Source of the DNA: Lampropedia cohaerens
Lineage (GTDB): Bacteria; Pseudomonadota; Gammaproteobacteria; Burkholderiales; Burkholderiaceae_C
DNA length: 64,000 bases
Reading direction: 5' to 3'
Assembly: GCF_001005215.1 (NCBI RefSeq)
Contig: NZ_LBNQ01000023.1
Span: 124,001 to 188,000 of the forward strand
A program made the translations under genes and the position numbers. This document shows, one piece after another, positions 8,513 to 18,906 of the stretch (positions are counted from its first letter, which is position 1; every line of letters starts with the position of its first letter). Under the pieces are notes generated by a model. That model did no database searches. It had not been told where the DNA came from and saw only the letters and a program-made list of their open reading frames with translations.

Positions 8513-9361
8513 TGCGTTTGCGGGGTGCGCAGGCAGTGCGTCCGGCTCGTCGCCGTGCAGGGCAGCGCCAGCATGCAGGTGGCGCTGCGCCGCGGCCTGC
8601 AGGCATGGCAGGCTGCCCGACGTGCGCAGCGTCAGCGGCAGGCGGGCCTGCGCGTTGCCAGCGGCAGGCGGGCGCAGCAACCGCTGCGCCTGTAGCCGCA
8701 GTGCGGTATGGCGCGCCACGGCCGCCGCCGAATCCACAAAGCGCAGCTGTGGCGGCGCGAGCCGCTGCAGGGCCGGCAGTACCAGCGGATAGTGCGTGCA
8801 GCCCAGCACCACGGTGTCGACCGGCGCAGCGCTCGGGCGCAGCGCCTGCACCAGGAAATGCCTGCACAGACGCTCGATGGCGGCAGTGTCATTGGCTTCG
8901 ATGGCGCTAGCCAGGCCCGGGCAGGGAATGTCGTCGACGCGCACGCTCGTACTGAGTGACTGCCGCAGCCGCTGGTACTTGCCGCTTTGCAGGGTGCGTT
9001 CGGTCGCGAGCACAGCGATGTGGCCGGTCTGCGTGATGCGCACGGCCGGTTTGATGGCCGGTTCGACGCCGATGATGGGCAGGACGGGAAAGTCCTCGCG
9101 CAATGCCTCGATCGCCACCGTGGTGGCCGTATTGCAGGCCACCACCAGGGCTTTGATGGCGTGTTCGGTCAGCAATTGCTGCACAATTTGTTGGCAGCGC
9201 AGCTGTACGAACGCATCATTGCGCTCGCCATAGGGGGCGTGGCCCGCGTCGGAGAAATAGACAAAGTGTTCGTGCGGCAGTGCCTGCAGCAGCGCATCGA
9301 GAATGCTCAACCCGCCGATGCCACTGTCGAACACACCGATGGGAAGATAAGGCTGGGTCAT
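8510..9361 (-). CDS. murI: Glutamate racemase
   Basis: This 283-residue enzyme makes D-glutamate for peptidoglycan. The two catalytic cysteines are visible in ACNTATT (Cys76) and GCTHYPL (near residue 190). The N-terminal IGVFDSGIGGLS and the FSDAGHAPYG motif are canonical. The ATG at 9361 gives the family start; the frame stays open for another 600 bases upstream but that stretch is antisense to the phosphatase gene. It is divergent from the phosphatase, with about 114 bases between starts. The C-terminal residues past about 265 are Ala/His-rich and not conserved. Confidence 0.95.
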   Translation of the reverse strand: MTQPYLPIGVFDSGIGGLSILDALLQALPHEHFVYFSDAGHAPYGERNDAFVQLRCQQIVQQLLTEHAIKALVVACNTATTVAIEALREDFPVLPIIGVEPAIKPAVRITQTGHIAVLATERTLQSGKYQRLRQSLSTSVRVDDIPCPGLASAIEANDTAAIERLCRHFLVQALRPSAAPVDTVVLGCTHYPLVLPALQRLAPPQLRFVDSAAAVARHTALRLQAQRLLRPPAAGNAQARLPLTLRTSGSLPCLQAAAQRHLHAGAALHGDEPDALPAHPANA

Positions 9362-9475
9362 GGCAGGTTCACACAAGGCTGCGATGCTGCGCTCCAATGC
9401 CGCGCCAGCGCAGAGGCAGGCATTGTAGGCCTGCAGGCGTCGCTGTGCAGTGACACAACGGATGGGGAATTGGCA

Positions 9476-10000
9476 ATGCCAGAAGTTTCGCTGGATTACT
9501 TGAAAAAGCACCCGCCAGGCCAGCCCTTGCGGATTCTGATGGTATGCATGGGCAACATCTGCCGCAGCCCGACCGCCCAAGCCGTGCTGGAGGCCAAGAT
9601 CAAGGCGGCCGGCCTGGCCGGGCATATCCAGGTGGATTCGGCCGGCACGCACGACTACCACGTGGGCGAGCCGCCGGATGCGCGGGCGCAGCAGCATGCC
9701 GCCTTGCGCGGCTATGACCTGAGCGGTCAGCGCGCGCGCCAGTTGCAGGCGGAGGACTTTGCCGCCTTCGATCTCGTGCTGGTCATGGATGCCGTCAATG
9801 AGCGCTCCGCGCATGCCCTGTGCCCGCCCGCACATCGGCACAAGCTGCAGCGTCTTGCCCGCTTTGCACGTCGGCACGATGCCGACGAGGTGCCAGATCC
9901 GTACTACGGCACGGCCGGCGGTTTCGAATACGTGCTGGATCTGGTGGAAGATGCGTGTGATGGCCTGCTGGCACAACTGGCGCCGCTGCTGGCCAGATAG
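9476..10000 (+). CDS. Low-molecular-weight protein tyrosine phosphatase
   Basis: This cytoplasmic 174-residue phosphatase has the P-loop CMGNICRS (nucleophile Cys24, Arg30) and the general-acid loop DPYYGTAGGFEYVLDLVEDAC near the C-terminus. Bacterial relatives either dephosphorylate tyrosine kinases of exopolysaccharide systems or act as housekeeping phosphatases; no polysaccharide genes are nearby, so the role is open. An N-terminal extension of about 17 residues (MPEVSLDYLKKHPPGQP) precedes the core. The ATG at 9476 has GGGGAA upstream. Confidence 0.94.
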   Translation: MPEVSLDYLKKHPPGQPLRILMVCMGNICRSPTAQAVLEAKIKAAGLAGHIQVDSAGTHDYHVGEPPDARAQQHAALRGYDLSGQRARQLQAEDFAAFDLVLVMDAVNERSAHALCPPAHRHKLQRLARFARRHDADEVPDPYYGTAGGFEYVLDLVEDACDGLLAQLAPLLAR

Positions 10001-10053
10001 TGGGCCGGCAAGGCGTCATGGCATCGGCGCGCGCTGCGGGGCGTCCTGCGCTG

Positions 10054-11181
10054 TCATGGCTGCGCCAGCGGCCAGGCCCGAGCTATGCGCACGCCCACCA
10101 TGGCACCTGCCGTGTAAGGTCTGGGGCTGAAGGCGAGCAGCTGCTGGCAAGCGTCGGGCAGGGTCAATGCCAGCTCCACCTCGTAGCGCTCGCCCTTGAA
10201 CACGCAGTCTGTCACGCGGGCTGGCAACGGCGCGTCCTGCGCGCTGTCGACGCTCTCCGGTGACGGGATCAGCGTAACGTGCTCAGGGCGCACCAGCACC
10301 TGGCGCTGGGGCCGGCGCGACTCCTGCAGGGCGTGGCGCAGCCCGGTGTGCAGCAGGGCGCAGTCCTCGATGAACCGGCCATCCTGCCACGGCGCGGCCG
10401 CCGGCGCCTCGATGTGCAGCACACTGCCCTGGCCGATGAACCGCGCCAGCCAAGCCGTGCGCGGCTGCTGATACAGCCGCTGCGGCGTGGCGCGCTGCAC
10501 CAGCTGGCCTTCGTGCAGGACGGCGATCTCATCGGCCAGCGCCATGGCCTCGCCCTGGTCGTGCGTGACGTAGAGGAAGGTGGCGCCGCTACTGCGGTGC
10601 AGGCGGCGAAAGGCGCTCTCCATGGTGCGGCGCAAGTGGCGGTCCAGGTTGGCCAGCGGCTCATCCAACAAAATGACGCGTGGCGCGGCGGCCAGGCAGC
10701 GTGCCAGCGCCACACGTTGCTTCTGTCCGCCCGAGAGCGCATGTGGCATGGCATCGGCCTTGTCGGCCAGTTCGACCTGCTCAAGTGCCTGAACGACAGC
10801 GCGTCGCAGGTCGGCGCCACGCATGCCGCGCAGGCGCAGCGCGTAGCCAACGTTTTCGGCCACCGACATGTGTGGCCACAGCGCATAGGACTGAAACACC
10901 ATGCCCATGCCGCGCAGTTCCGGGGCCACGTGGGTGGATGTGTCGCTCAACAGCCTGCCGTCGAGATGGATGCTGCCGGCATCGGGCTGCTCAAAGCCGG
11001 CGATCATGCGCAGCGTGGTGGTCTTGCCACAGCCGCTGGGGCCCAGCAGCGCAAGAAACTGCCCGCGCGGCACGCGCAGATCCAGCGCACGCACGACGGC
11101 GCGATGGGCAAAGTTGCGCTGCAGCCCGCGCAAGACCAGATGGTCCGCCGCAGCTGCCGGGGCGGTCTTCAGTTGCGCCAT
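10054..11181 (-). CDS. ABC transporter ATP-binding protein, FbpC/PotA type
   Basis: The protein has 375 residues, with Walker A GPSGCGKTT at residues 47–55, the Q-loop, signature LSGGQKQR, Walker B VILLDEP and H-loop VTHDQGEA. A C-terminal TOBE-type regulatory domain (VLVRPEHVTLIP onward) follows. It energises import through the permease encoded just upstream, with which it overlaps by 13 bases. The frame is open far upstream and would merge with antisense or alternate-frame sequence of the permease; the ATG at 11181 is the correct start by homology. Family members serve Fe(III), 2-aminoethylphosphonate or polyamine importers. Confidence 0.92.
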   Translation of the reverse strand: MAQLKTAPAAAADHLVLRGLQRNFAHRAVVRALDLRVPRGQFLALLGPSGCGKTTTLRMIAGFEQPDAGSIHLDGRLLSDTSTHVAPELRGMGMVFQSYALWPHMSVAENVGYALRLRGMRGADLRRAVVQALEQVELADKADAMPHALSGGQKQRVALARCLAAAPRVILLDEPLANLDRHLRRTMESAFRRLHRSSGATFLYVTHDQGEAMALADEIAVLHEGQLVQRATPQRLYQQPRTAWLARFIGQGSVLHIEAPAAAPWQDGRFIEDCALLHTGLRHALQESRRPQRQVLVRPEHVTLIPSPESVDSAQDAPLPARVTDCVFKGERYEVELALTLPDACQQLLAFSPRPYTAGAMVGVRIARAWPLAQP

Positions 11182-12923
11182 GGGATGGCTCCTCGCGGCA
11201 GGTGGCGCCCCAGCCACGCCAGCAGCAGCATGGCGGCGACCACGAACACCACAATCAATACGGCAATTGCTGAGGCCAATACGCTCTCGCCGCTTTCGTA
11301 GAAGTTGAAGATCAGCACGCCCAGCGTTTCCTGCCCGGCACTCCACAGCAGAGCCGAGACGGTCAGCTCGTTGAGTGCGGTCAGAAACACCATCAGCGCC
11401 GCCGCCCAGCATGCAGGCGCAAGCAGCGGAGCCAGAATGCCGCGCATGCGCCTCACTGGCCCTGCGCCAGCCAATTGCGCGGCTTCCTCCAGTGCAGGGT
11501 CGACATCGTGCATTGCGCCCAGCACCGGACGCAGCGCGACGATCCAGAAGCGCGCCAGATAGGCCAGCAGGATCAGCCACAGCGTACCGTACAGGCCCCA
11601 TTGCAGGCCGGGCAGGGGGCGCGCAAAGGTCAGGATGCACGCGACTGCCAGCACCACACCCGGCAGGGCGTAGGGCAGCTCCAGCAGCCCCTCCAGCCAG
11701 CGCAGCGCACGCCCGTGGCGCCGGGTCATCAGCCATGCCAATGGCAGCGCCAGCGCCACCAGTACGGCGGCAGCGGTGGCCGAGAGCAACAAGCTGTTGC
11801 GTGCGGCGCGCCAGGTCACGCCCTGCCGTGTGAGCATCTCCACATACGCTGCCGCCGATGCCGTCTCGGCACTGAGCGGCACGCCCAGTGCCGGCACCAG
11901 GGAGGCCGCCAGCAAGGCCAGCAGCGGAGCAATCAGCACGACCAGCAGAATCAGCGCGAGCGCGACCTCGGCCAGGAGCCGCCAGCGGCCCAGCGGCCAG
12001 ACCAGCGGCTTGCCGACGTGGCCCAGCAGCCGGTAGCCAGGGCCGCGCTGCAGCCGCTGATACACCCAGACGCCAGCCAGCGCCAGCGCGCCGGTCAACA
12101 TCGACAGCGTGGCCACCTGTGCCAGCACGGCCGTGCCCAGGCTGGCCATCTTCTGATAGATCAGTGTCGGCAGGACGTAGTAGCTGACAGGAATACCCAG
12201 CAGTGCCGGAATGCCGAAATTGCCAAGGCCCGAGACGAAGGCCAACATGGCACCGGCGGCCACGCCCCGACGTGCCAGCGGCCAGAGTACGTCGCGCAGC
12301 ACCCGCCCGCGTGAGGCGCCGGCCTGCTGCGCCGCCTCGACCAGATCGGCCGGAATGGCCAGCAGGCTGGCGCGTACGGCCAGGTACACGAGCGCGGCAT
12401 GCTGCACGCCCAGCAGCAGTGCGATGCCTCCGGCCGAGTACAGCGGCTGCGGGCTGCCCAGCGGCGGCGCCGCGCCAATAGCCTGCAGCAGCGCGCTGGA
12501 CGGGCCCGTCATCTGCAGCCAGGCCAGCGCTGTCACTTGCGGCGGAATCATCATCGGCAGCATCAGGCCAAACACCCACAGCGGCTTGCCGCGCACGTCG
12601 GTCAGTGTCACCAGCAGGGCGAAGCTGCCGCCCAGCAGCAATGCGACGACCATGCCCCAAAAGCTGGTGATAAGGCTGCGCCACATTGCCAGCCAGGTTG
12701 CGCGCTCGGCGAGAATGCGCGCTGCGGCGCTGCCATCGGGCTGGAGCCAGTCGGCCACGGCCACGCCGGCCAGCCGCAGCATCGGCAGCAGGCACAGCAG
12801 GGCCGCCAGCGTAAACAGCGCCGTGGTGGCGGCGCGTTCGGCAAACGAGGAGGACAAGGCCAAGGCAATGGGAGGCGGAGAGCCACCGCGCCGATGGCGC
12901 GCGAGGCAAGTCGCAGGCGTCAA
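11169..12923 (-). CDS. ABC transporter permease with two fused transmembrane domains (FbpB type)
   Basis: The 584-residue inner-membrane protein has about twelve predicted membrane segments in two homologous halves. Each half carries an EAA loop (LVEAAQQAGASRGRVLRDVLWPLA, then ALEEAAQLAGAGPVRRMRGILAPL) that docks to the ATPase. Such fused permeases are typical of Fbp/Sfu iron(III) and 2-aminoethylphosphonate importers. The start is uncertain: the first available codon is TTG at 12923, seven bases after the binding-protein stop, and there is no Met before the first membrane helix. Confidence 0.9.
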   Translation of the reverse strand: MTPATCLARHRRGGSPPPIALALSSSFAERAATTALFTLAALLCLLPMLRLAGVAVADWLQPDGSAAARILAERATWLAMWRSLITSFWGMVVALLLGGSFALLVTLTDVRGKPLWVFGLMLPMMIPPQVTALAWLQMTGPSSALLQAIGAAPPLGSPQPLYSAGGIALLLGVQHAALVYLAVRASLLAIPADLVEAAQQAGASRGRVLRDVLWPLARRGVAAGAMLAFVSGLGNFGIPALLGIPVSYYVLPTLIYQKMASLGTAVLAQVATLSMLTGALALAGVWVYQRLQRGPGYRLLGHVGKPLVWPLGRWRLLAEVALALILLVVLIAPLLALLAASLVPALGVPLSAETASAAAYVEMLTRQGVTWRAARNSLLLSATAAAVLVALALPLAWLMTRRHGRALRWLEGLLELPYALPGVVLAVACILTFARPLPGLQWGLYGTLWLILLAYLARFWIVALRPVLGAMHDVDPALEEAAQLAGAGPVRRMRGILAPLLAPACWAAALMVFLTALNELTVSALLWSAGQETLGVLIFNFYESGESVLASAIAVLIVVFVVAAMLLLAWLGRHLPRGAIPWRN

Positions 12924-12929
12924 CCGGAC

Positions 12930-13919
12930 TTAGTTGGTGGCGTCGAAAATCGCGGTAAAGCGCTCACGGTCGGCCTGGGCATCGCTGAGTGCCTTAGCGG
13001 CATCCAGCGGCAGCGTCCTGATCTGCGTGCGCGGCGGAAAGCCCGGCGGCACGTCCATGCCGTTGCGTGCCGGAATGTAGCCCTGCTGCAGCACCAGCTG
13101 CTGGCCAGCCTCGGAGAGTAGGAAATCGACGAACTTCTCGGCGGCCTGCGGCTGTTTGCTGGTCTTGAGAATGGCGACCGGCTCTGTCACGACCGACACA
13201 CCTTCCTGCGGAAACACGAATTCGATCGGCGCGCCCTTGGCCTTCTCGCGGATGGCCAGATAGTCGGCCAGCACACCGTACGGCTTGGTGCCGGTGGCAA
13301 CGTCCTTGAGCACGCCGCCGTTGCCTCCCTGTACCTGGGCGTTGTTGGCCTTCAGCGCCTCGTAGTACGCCCAGCCGAACTCCGGAAGATTGACCAGGGT
13401 CTGCATGTGCAGCATGGCGGCGCCCGAGTACAACGGGCTGGGCGCTGCCACCAGGTTGCGGTATTCAGGCTTGGTCAGATCATGCCAGCTTGTAGGCTTG
13501 TGTGGCGCCTGACTGTGGTGGGCGATCCCGGTGGTAATCAGCTTGGTGCTGTAGTAGTACCCATCTGCATCAAACAGGTCCGACGCATAGTGGCTGCGCG
13601 CGTTGCTCAGATACGGGCGCAGCAGCTCGCGCTGCTTCAATGACTCCAGCGTGACCATGTCGGCGATCAGCAGTACGTCCGGCTTGATGGCTTCTGCGGC
13701 AATCTCCGCTTCGAGACGCGTCATCAACTGGGTTGTGCCATCACGTACCCACTCCACTGTGATACCGGGGTGCGCAGCCATGAATGCATCGACGGTGGCC
13801 TGCGCGTCGGCATTGGGCTGACTGGTGTAGAGCGTGAGCGTCTCGGCATGGGCGGCGGTTGCGAAGATCGCAGTGGCCATGGCGGCACTGGCGAGCAGAC
13901 GGGGCAGAGCGTAAGGCAT
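12930..13919 (-). CDS. Periplasmic substrate-binding protein, Fe(III)/phosphonate-type ABC importer
   Basis: The 329-residue protein begins with a signal peptide whose likely cleavage site follows residue 25 (ATAAHA). The mature part has the type II periplasmic binding fold of the FbpA/PotD cluster: LTLYTSQPNADAQATVDAF, GITVEWVRDGTTQLMTRLEAE and YIPARNGM near the end. The paired tyrosines of true ferric-binding proteins are not clearly identifiable (a YYY lies in DADGYYYSTK), so the ligand could be iron or 2-aminoethylphosphonate. It is the first gene of a three-gene minus-strand importer operon. No Fur-box-like sequence was recognised upstream. Confidence 0.88.
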   Translation of the reverse strand: MPYALPRLLASAAMATAIFATAAHAETLTLYTSQPNADAQATVDAFMAAHPGITVEWVRDGTTQLMTRLEAEIAAEAIKPDVLLIADMVTLESLKQRELLRPYLSNARSHYASDLFDADGYYYSTKLITTGIAHHSQAPHKPTSWHDLTKPEYRNLVAAPSPLYSGAAMLHMQTLVNLPEFGWAYYEALKANNAQVQGGNGGVLKDVATGTKPYGVLADYLAIREKAKGAPIEFVFPQEGVSVVTEPVAILKTSKQPQAAEKFVDFLLSEAGQQLVLQQGYIPARNGMDVPPGFPPRTQIRTLPLDAAKALSDAQADRERFTAIFDATN

Positions 13920-13997
13920 GTGATGGCACCATTTGCAATAGGAACTTCAGCGCCGCGCAGCGTAGAGGGCCTGTGTGACACGACGATGACGCTGAAG

Positions 13998-14024
13998 GTG
14001 CTCTCCGTGCTCTCCGTGCTCTCG
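13998..14024. repeat. Three tandem copies of a 9-bp unit
   Basis: GTGCTCTCC occurs three times head to tail (last copy ends in G) in the intergenic region between the importer operon and the small acidic gene. It may vary in copy number; no function is evident. Confidence 0.7.
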
Positions 14025-14101
14025 GCCTCCAGGGCGTTGTTGTCAAACTGTCATACGTGGCCACTAGCATCGGTATTGCCTGCAACAGTCCGGAGCAATC
14101 C

Positions 14102-14335
14102 ATGAGCCATCACCGCCCTCACGCGCACGCCATCGCCCTGGCCGACCACTTCGTTGCGACCATTCTGGAGGAAGATCCGGAGCTGCTGGTCAGCAGCCTC
14201 GACGGGTTGGAGGACGAGGAAATTCGCCAGGTTGCCAGGCGCCTTGCGACCTTTCGCCTTGCGCTGGTCGAAGCGCTTTCGCTCCAGCCGCTTGATGCGG
14301 ACGACGATGACGAATTGGACGGTGACGATGACTGA
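14102..14335 (+). CDS. Small acidic protein, 77 aa
   Basis: I do not recognise the family. The protein starts HHRPHAHA, has an amphipathic helical middle rich in Leu/Glu (EEDPELLVSSLDGLEDEEIRQ then RRLATFRLALVEAL), and ends in a run of Asp. It has no signal peptide. The ATG at 14102 is preceded by GGAGCAA; an upstream ATG at 14057 is less likely. It lies about 100 bases before the glycosyltransferase gene on the same strand. Confidence 0.6.
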   Translation: MSHHRPHAHAIALADHFVATILEEDPELLVSSLDGLEDEEIRQVARRLATFRLALVEALSLQPLDADDDDELDGDDD

Positions 14336-14437
14336 CTGGCATTGCCGCGTGTATTGAGTATTGACGTTCTCGCGTACCCTGAGCCCGCAGGCCGACGTTG
14401 CCCGCCGGCACCCTATCTGACACCTGAAACGCGCGTG

Positions 14438-15625
14438 ATGACGCCTTCGCTGGAACTCATTTACATCAATGCCGGTGGCGGGCACCGCGCCTCCGCCCAG
14501 GCGCTGCAGGCCATTGCGCAGCAGCAGGGACGCAACTGGGATGTGCGGCTGGTCAATCTCTTCGAGCGAATCGATCCGGGTCAGCGCTTTTACGCCCTGA
14601 CCGGCCTCAACCCCGAGGATCTTTACAACAAGCGCCTCGCGCGCGGCTGGACGCGCGGCATGGCCCAGGAGCTGTATGTGCTGCAGCAGCTCATCCGGCT
14701 GGGCCACCGGCGCCTGCTGCAGCGGCTGTTGCCACACTGGCAGGCCAGCCGTCCGGACATGGTGGTCTCACTGGTGCCCAACTTCAACCGCGTGATGTTC
14801 GAAAGCCTGCGCGCCAGCGGCAGTGCGGCGCCGTACGTCACCGTGATGACCGATTTTGCCGACCTGCCGCGCGGCCGGTTCTGGATCGAGCGTGATCTGC
14901 CCATCCACCTCGTCTGCGGCACGCGAAAGGCCGTGGAGCAGGCGCGCGCCATGGGCCACCCGCCAGCCCTGTTGCACGAGGTATCCGGCATGCTGGTGCG
15001 CCCGGAGTTCTATGCGCCGCCCAAGCAATCGCGCGAGCAGGCCATGCGCCGCCACGGGCTCACGCCAGGCAGGCCCACGGCGCTGGTGCTGTTTGGTGGC
15101 CACGGCGGGCGTCACATGCTGCAGATCGCGCGCAGGCTGGGGGACATGCAGGCGATCTACCTTTGTGGTCACAATCAGGCGCTGGCCGAGCGTCTGCAGG
15201 CGCTGCCGGCGCAGGCGCCACGGCTGATACAGGGCTTTACCAGCGATGTGCCTGCCTTCATGCATATGGCTGATTTCATGATTGGCAAACCAGGGCCAGG
15301 CAGCATCAGCGAGGCGGTGCGCTGTGGCCTGCCGGTGGTCCTGCTGCATTCCGGAGCGACCATGCCGCAGGAGCGCTACAACGTGGAATGGGTGCGTGAA
15401 ATGGGCGTTGGCATCGCCTGCACCACCTACCTGGAGATTGCGCGCGCAGCCCATGCGATGCAGGCGGACCTTCCTGCCTGGCAACAACGGGTGCGGGCCA
15501 TCGACAACCGGGCGCTATTCGAGGTGCCGGAGATTCTCGAGACGATTCTCGCTACCGCCGGGCGCCGCCACGCAGTCCGCGATGACCGCGCGCGCAGCCC
15601 AGCCGTTCAGTCGGCATTGAGCTGA
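14438..15625 (+). CDS. Glycosyltransferase of the monogalactosyldiacylglycerol synthase / MurG-like family
   Basis: The 395-residue GT-B fold protein opens with [15 protein letters not shown], the hallmark of MGDG-synthase N-domains, and has FGGHGG plus [19 protein letters not shown] in the nucleotide-sugar-binding C-domain. Family members add a sugar to diacylglycerol, so a glycolipid synthase acting at the inner membrane is the best guess, but the acceptor is unproven. There is no membrane segment. ATG 14438 gives the conserved N-terminus. The 3' end overlaps the mutS 3' end by 19 bases, tail to tail. Confidence 0.85.
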   Translation: MTPSLELIYINAGGGHRASAQALQAIAQQQGRNWDVRLVNLFERIDPGQRFYALTGLNPEDLYNKRLARGWTRGMAQELYVLQQLIRLGHRRLLQRLLPHWQASRPDMVVSLVPNFNRVMFESLRASGSAAPYVTVMTDFADLPRGRFWIERDLPIHLVCGTRKAVEQARAMGHPPALLHEVSGMLVRPEFYAPPKQSREQAMRRHGLTPGRPTALVLFGGHGGRHMLQIARRLGDMQAIYLCGHNQALAERLQALPAQAPRLIQGFTSDVPAFMHMADFMIGKPGPGSISEAVRCGLPVVLLHSGATMPQERYNVEWVREMGVGIACTTYLEIARAAHAMQADLPAWQQRVRAIDNRALFEVPEILETILATAGRRHAVRDDRARSPAVQSALS

Positions 15626-18303
15626 TCCTTGAGCGCATACAGCGTCTGCAGCGCTTCACGGGGGCTGAGGCTGTCCACATCCAGTTCGGCCAGTGCGCGT
15701 TCGATGGCGCTGGGCGCAGGCGGCTCGCCGGTTCCAGCGGTAGGCAGTGGCGCACTGAACAGGTCGGGCTGAAGTTGGGTCGCGTCCTGCTGCTCCAGCC
15801 GCTCCAGCGTGGCGCGTGCATGCTGGATCAGCGCCGCTGGCATGCCGGCCAGCTTGGCGACCTGGATGCCGTAGCTGCGGCTGGCCGGGCCGGGCTGCAG
15901 CTCGTGCAGGAAGACGATGCGGTTGGCGCTCTCCACCGCGGCCACGTGCATGTTGACGGCGTGTGGCAGCTGCGCGGGCAGCTGCGTGAGCTCAAAGTAA
16001 TGGGTGGCAAACAGCGTAAAGGCTTGTGTCTTGTCATGCAGGTAGGTGGCGATGCTGCCTGCCAGTGCCAGTCCGTCGAAGGTGGAGGTGCCCCGGCCAA
16101 TCTCATCCATCAGCACCAGTGAATGGGGAGTGGCGCTGTGCAGAATCTGCGCGGCCTCGGTCATCTCCAGCATGAAGGTCGACTGCGCATTGGCCAGGTC
16201 GTCGGCGGCGCCGATGCGGGTGTGGATGGCATCGATGGGGCCGATGCGGCAGCGGCTGGCCGGCACATAGCTGCCCATGCTGGCCAGCAGCACGATCAGC
16301 GCCACCTGGCGCATGTAAGTCGATTTGCCGCCCATGTTGGGGCCGGTGATGATCTGCATGCGGCGCTTGCCAGCCAGCGCCGTGTCGTTCGCGATGAAGG
16401 GCGATTGCGTGGTTTCGGCCAGCCGCATCTCCACCACCGGATGGCGGCCCCGTTCGATGTCGATACACGGCTCGATGGCGAATTCCGGCCGGCACCAGCC
16501 CAGCGTCTCGGCCCGCTCGGCCAGCGCGCAGAGGGCATCCAGTTCCGCGAGCGCGGCAGCAATCTGCATCAGCTCCGCAACCCGTGGCTGCAGCTGTGCG
16601 AGCAACTGTTGGTAGAGCCATTTCTCGCGCGCCAGTGCACGCTCTTGCGCCGAAAGCGCCTTGTCCTCGAAGTTTTTCAGTTCGGGGGTGATGAAGCGCT
16701 CAGCATTCTTGAGGGTCTGGCGGCGCTTGTATTCGGCGGGCACCTTGTCGGCCTGGCCTTGCGTGACCTCGATGTAGAAGCCATGCACACGGTTGTACTG
16801 TACTTTGAGGTTGGCAATGCCGGTACGGGCGCGTTCACGCGCTTCGAGCTCCAGCAGGAAGTCGTCGGCATTGGTCTGGATGGCACGCAGTTCGTCAAGC
16901 TCCGCGTCAAAACCCGTGGCAATTACGCCGCCATCGCGCACCAGCACGGCGGGCTCGGGCACGATGGCCGCATCCAGCAGGTCAATGACGCCGTCGGGCG
17001 GCGTCAGGCTCGCCAATAGCGGTGCCAGACCCTGTGGGCCGTCCTGCAGCAGCGCCGTGCTTTGCGGCGCCGTAGCGGGCAGTTGCTTCGCCAGCGAGGC
17101 GGCACGCTGCAGCGTGTGCTTGAGGGCCACCAGCTCGCGTGGGCGTGCCTGGTCCAGTGCAATGCGTGCAGCGATGCGTTCGACGTCGGCCACGCCCTGC
17201 AGTTGGTGGCGGTAATGCTGCCAAAGCGCTTGCGCGCCATCGTGCGCATGCAGCAGGGCGATGTGTGTTAGCCGCGCGCTGGCTATCTGGCGATCGCGCG
17301 GGGGATTCAGCAGCCAGTGACGCAGTAGCCGGCTGCCCATGCTGGTGACGCAGGTATCGAGCAGGGAAAACAACGTCGGGCTGGCTTCACCGCGCAACGT
17401 CTGTACCAGCTCCAGGTTGCGCCGGCTGGTAGCGGGCAGGGCGATGACATCGCCCTCGCGCTCGACGACAAGGCGCTGCAGATGCTGCAGCTCGCGCCCT
17501 TGTGTGTGGGCCGCGTAGTGCAGCAATGCGCCGCTGGCGGCATGTGCCAGCGGCAGCGCTTCGGCACTCCACGCCTGCAGGCTGGCAGCCTGCAAGGTGT
17601 CCATCAACTTGTTGCGGCCCAGCTGGGCGTCGAACTGCCAGGCGGGCACAGGCGTGAGCGCCCCCGCAGCGGCGCCGCTTTGCTGGCGCGTGCGCAGCAG
17701 CGTCTCCAACGTTTCGGATGCGCCTGCGCCAAACAGCGTCTCGCTGGGGGCAATGCGCTCAAGCCAGCCCGGCAATGCGTCGGCTTCGCACTCGGCCAGA
17801 TGCAGCGTGGCCTGCGTCAGGCTCATCCAGGCCAGCCCATAGCGGACTTTCCTGCCACGCCCTTCGGCGATGGCCAGCAGCACGGCTTCCTGCTTGTCCT
17901 GCAGGAGCGCGGCGTCAGTCAGCGTACCCGGCGTGACCACGCGCACCACCTTGCGCTCGACCGGCCCCTTGCTGGCGGCGGGATCGCCAACCTGCTCGCA
18001 GATTGCAACCGATTCCCCCAGCTTGATGAGACGCGCGAGATAGGTCTCCACCGAGTGGAACGGCACACCCGCCATGGGAATGGGCTGTCCGGCGGACTGG
18101 CCGCGCTGCGTCAGCGTGATGTTCAGCAGCCGCGCGGCCTTTTGGGCGTCCTCGTAGAACAGCTCGTAGAAATCGCCCATGCGGTAAAAAAGCAGCGTGT
18201 CCGGATGCTGGCTTTTGAGTTGCAGGTACTGCTGCATCATGGGCGTATGGCCGGATAGGTCGACTTCCGCAATCCCTTGATGTGCGCTGGTTTTTCTCGT
18301 CAT
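15607..18303 (-). CDS. mutS: DNA mismatch repair protein MutS
   Basis: This 898-residue mismatch-recognition ATPase has all MutS domains: mismatch-binding [11 protein letters not shown] near residue 40 (the Phe-X-Glu element), connector, lever and clamp regions, then the ATPase core with Walker [11 protein letters not shown] and GRGTSTFDG. The C-terminal region includes the dimer/tetramer helix ([16 protein letters not shown]). Length and order are as in E. coli-type MutS. It is a single gene on the minus strand with no mutL nearby. Confidence 0.97.
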   Translation of the reverse strand: MTRKTSAHQGIAEVDLSGHTPMMQQYLQLKSQHPDTLLFYRMGDFYELFYEDAQKAARLLNITLTQRGQSAGQPIPMAGVPFHSVETYLARLIKLGESVAICEQVGDPAASKGPVERKVVRVVTPGTLTDAALLQDKQEAVLLAIAEGRGRKVRYGLAWMSLTQATLHLAECEADALPGWLERIAPSETLFGAGASETLETLLRTRQQSGAAAGALTPVPAWQFDAQLGRNKLMDTLQAASLQAWSAEALPLAHAASGALLHYAAHTQGRELQHLQRLVVEREGDVIALPATSRRNLELVQTLRGEASPTLFSLLDTCVTSMGSRLLRHWLLNPPRDRQIASARLTHIALLHAHDGAQALWQHYRHQLQGVADVERIAARIALDQARPRELVALKHTLQRAASLAKQLPATAPQSTALLQDGPQGLAPLLASLTPPDGVIDLLDAAIVPEPAVLVRDGGVIATGFDAELDELRAIQTNADDFLLELEARERARTGIANLKVQYNRVHGFYIEVTQGQADKVPAEYKRRQTLKNAERFITPELKNFEDKALSAQERALAREKWLYQQLLAQLQPRVAELMQIAAALAELDALCALAERAETLGWCRPEFAIEPCIDIERGRHPVVEMRLAETTQSPFIANDTALAGKRRMQIITGPNMGGKSTYMRQVALIVLLASMGSYVPASRCRIGPIDAIHTRIGAADDLANAQSTFMLEMTEAAQILHSATPHSLVLMDEIGRGTSTFDGLALAGSIATYLHDKTQAFTLFATHYFELTQLPAQLPHAVNMHVAAVESANRIVFLHELQPGPASRSYGIQVAKLAGMPAALIQHARATLERLEQQDATQLQPDLFSAPLPTAGTGEPPAPSAIERALAELDVDSLSPREALQTLYALKDQLNAD

Positions 18304-18906
18304 TTATTCAGTAATCAATCGGTGGCCTGGCGCGGGGGGACACTGCGCTTCCAGTGGGCCCCGCCCCGCACGGTGCCAAGCCGTGTGCCCGGCGATTACG
18401 CGGGCGACGGTCTGGAAATGTCACGCCACGCGGGTGCATCGGTGGTAGTGTGCGCTAGCAGCGCAAACCCGCACCGCCGGCGAACCCGTTATTGTGAACG
18501 ATGCAGCCGCCGCAGCCTGCGTGCAAACGCTGCATCGACAGCGAGGAGCGCACGGCAGCGGCGAGCGCGGAACTTCAGCAGATGCGAGGCCGATTCGGGC
18601 GGCAGGCATTGCGCGCTGGCGCAGTCAGTCCTGCCGGTGGGGCCGGGCGAGCCTGCAGTCAGCGCACTTTCAGGCGAAACAGCGGCGTAGGCCAATGGGT
18701 GCGCGAAACGCCGTTGTGCAACATTGGCGCCCAGCCCAGCTGTGCGATAGGCAACCAGAGGTAGCCGTCGGGTATTAGTCATGGCGTATCGGCCCAGCGC
18801 AGCCGATCGTCCTGGAGTGCGCCACACGGGCGCCTGCAATAAGGAATTGCTGTGGCGGCATCCGGCACTGCCGTGTGGCGTGGCGGCGCCCCGCATGGGC
18901 GGGCCA
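18304..18906. other. 603-bp region without a recognisable gene
   Basis: Several short frames exist on both strands, but all overlap each other, are rich in Arg/Ala/Pro and match no family I know. No structural RNA or repeat was recognised. It contains the mutS promoter side and the 3' flank of the FUSC gene. Confidence 0.5.

Noticed and set aside
10054-12909. A 951-codon minus-strand frame that seems to fuse the ABC ATPase to a long N-terminal region
   Set aside because: The upstream part is an alternate frame of the permease gene; the real ATPase starts at 11181 and the permease has its own frame with EAA motifs.
16123-17019. 298-codon plus-strand frame
   Set aside because: Antisense shadow of mutS with low-complexity composition.
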